Source: Syntrophaceae bacterium (GTDB lineage Bacteria > Desulfobacterota > Syntrophia > Syntrophales > UBA5619). Taken from it: DNA of 6,240 bases. Below the pieces are notes generated by a model, which did not search any database, was not told where the DNA came from, and saw only the letters and a program-made list of their open reading frames with translations. The first letter of the stretch is position 1, and each line of letters opens with the position of its first letter. The DNA lies in assembly GCA_023249795.1 (NCBI GenBank), contig JAHFBU010000104.1:1-6240 (forward strand), given 5' to 3'. The translations under genes were made by a program, and so were the position numbers. This document shows, piece by piece, positions 5,138-6,240 of the stretch.

Positions 5138-5144
5138 AAGGGAG
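5138..5144 (+). promoter_or_regulatory. kdpA ribosome binding site
   Basis: AAGGGAG lies 7 nt before the ATG at 5152 and fixes the kdpA start. The next in-frame residues, TNIHGWVQLALF, begin the first membrane helix, as expected for KdpA. Confidence 0.75.
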
Positions 5145-5151
5145 TTTCATC

Positions 5152-6240
5152 ATGACGAACATCCATGGATGGGTCCAGTTGGCCCTGTTCATCGGCCTCA
5201 TCGCGCTTCTGACGAAGCCCATGGGGCTTTACCTGATCAGGGTTCTGGATCCGGCGGGGAAAACCTGGATGGACCCCGTTTTGAAACCCCTGGAGCGGCT
5301 GCTGTACCGACTCTTCCGGATCGACCCGGGCAGCGAGCAGGACTGGAAACAGTACACCGTATCTCTGATCCTTTTCAGCCTTGCGGGTCTCCTGTTCACC
5401 TATGCGATCCTGCGCCTCCAGCATCTGCTGCCGCTTAATCCTCAGGGCTTCGGCCCGATGAGTCCCGATCTGGCCTTCAACACGGCGGCCAGCTTTACGA
5501 CGAACACGAACTGGCAAAATTACGGCGGGGAATCGACCCTCTCCTATTTTTCACAGATGGTCGGCCTCGCCTTTCACAATTTCGTTTCCGCCGCAACCGG
5601 GATCGCCGTGGCCGCGGCCCTGACCAGGGGCATCGCCAGACGGACGGCAACCACGATCGGCCATTTCTGGACCGATCTGGTCCGCGTGAACCTCTATCTC
5701 CTTCTGCCCCTCTGCCTGCTCTTCGCACTCTTCCTCGTCTCCCAGGGGGTAATCCAGAACTTCAATCCTTACGAGACGGCACGGCTGGTCGAACCCTACG
5801 CGGTCCGGACCCCGCAGGCGGATCGTTTGGGCAAACCGGTCCTGGATGCCACCGGCCGCCCCATCATGGTGGAAAAGAAGATGGAAACACAGACGATCGC
5901 CCAAGGGCCGCTTGCTTCCCAGGCGGCGATCAAGATGCTGGGGACCAACGGCGGCGGGTTCATGAACGCCAACGCCGCCCATCCCTATGAAAATCCGACA
6001 CCGCTGGCCAACTTTATCCAGATCCTCTCAATCTTTCTCATCCCGTCGGGGCTAACCTACTACTTCGGTCGGACAGTGGGGAACCGGCGCCACGGTTGGA
6101 CCGTCTGGGGGGTCATGGCCATCCTGTTTCTGGCCGGCGTCCTGGTCTGCTGGCAGGCCGAGGCTGCGGGAAATCCGCGCCTCGTAGCCCTGGGGCTCGA
6201 CCCGGCGTGTGGCAACATGGAGGGAAAGGAGCTCCGTTTC
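5152..6240 (+). CDS. kdpA: K+-transporting ATPase channel-like subunit KdpA (5' part)
   Basis: The first 363 residues, open to the window edge; E. coli KdpA is 557 residues, so about two thirds is present. KdpA is the K+-binding, channel-like subunit of the high-affinity KdpFABC pump in the inner membrane and is related to the Trk/Ktr superfamily. Two selectivity-filter regions are intact: SFTTNTNWQNYGGE (first loop, TTNTN at 116-120) and MLGTNGGGFMNANAAHPYEN (second, GTNGGG at 264-269). Hydrophobic helices lie at about 5-30, 68-90, 130-157, 177-200 and 285-306, and another from about 316. Residues about 207-248 (VEPYAVRTPQAD through EKKMETQTIA) form a charged extracytoplasmic loop longer than in E. 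coli. I recall similar extended loops in other non-enteric KdpA proteins. kdpB and kdpC are expected just beyond the window. The sequence is normal and shows no break. Confidence 0.96.
   Translation, partial: MTNIHGWVQLALFIGLIALLTKPMGLYLIRVLDPAGKTWMDPVLKPLERLLYRLFRIDPGSEQDWKQYTVSLILFSLAGLLFTYAILRLQHLLPLNPQGFGPMSPDLAFNTAASFTTNTNWQNYGGESTLSYFSQMVGLAFHNFVSAATGIAVAAALTRGIARRTATTIGHFWTDLVRVNLYLLLPLCLLFALFLVSQGVIQNFNPYETARLVEPYAVRTPQADRLGKPVLDATGRPIMVEKKMETQTIAQGPLASQAAIKMLGTNGGGFMNANAAHPYENPTPLANFIQILSIFLIPSGLTYYFGRTVGNRRHGWTVWGVMAILFLAGVLVCWQAEAAGNPRLVALGLDPACGNMEGKELRF

Noticed and set aside
1..6240. CRISPR arrays, tRNA or rRNA genes, insertion sequences
   Set aside because: No spaced direct-repeat array, cloverleaf-like segment, transposase motif or terminal inverted repeats were seen on either strand.

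Overview
The window comes from a GC-rich Gram-negative bacterium. The closest overall resemblance I can suggest is a deltaproteobacterial (Desulfobacterota, Geobacter- or Syntrophus-like) genome, because it combines sigma-54 regulators, long sensor kinases and a proteobacterial-type kdp operon. This placement is inference. No ribosomal or other phylogenetic marker is present.

Layout. Positions 1-637, minus strand: a small unrecognised cytosolic protein (290-637) is translationally coupled through an ATGA overlap to the start of an APC-superfamily permease (1-293, runs off the edge). The permease resembles the KimA type of K+ importer. Positions 638-932: a divergent regulatory region with a near-perfect sigma-70 promoter facing each way, several inverted repeats, and a roughly 130-nt leader for the minus-strand pair. 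Positions 933-1568: a noticeably AT-richer GT2 glycosyltransferase. Positions 1582-2894: an NtrC-class response regulator of the AlgB type, broken by a net -1 frame change and apparent small deletion in the linker between the receiver and AAA+ domains. Positions 2895-3049: an intergenic region with a good sigma-54 (-24/-12) promoter. Positions 3050-4879: a membrane histidine kinase of the KinB type. Positions 4882-4965 and 4968-5051: two 27-residue single-span membrane peptides, the second being KdpF. Positions 5152-6240: KdpA, whose 3' end lies outside the window.

How the genes fit together. The kinase, the two peptides and kdpA form one close-packed plus-strand unit. The sigma-54 promoter lies between the activator gene and this unit, so the simplest model is that a KinB/AlgB-type two-component system, not KdpD/KdpE, drives sigma-54-dependent expression of its own kinase and the high-affinity K+-transporting ATPase. 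The KimA-like permease on the other side would make the locus K+-centred at both ends. If the frameshift is real, the activator is dead in this genome and the arrangement is decaying or rewired. If it is a sequencing or assembly error, the locus is an intact and unusual regulatory wiring for Kdp.
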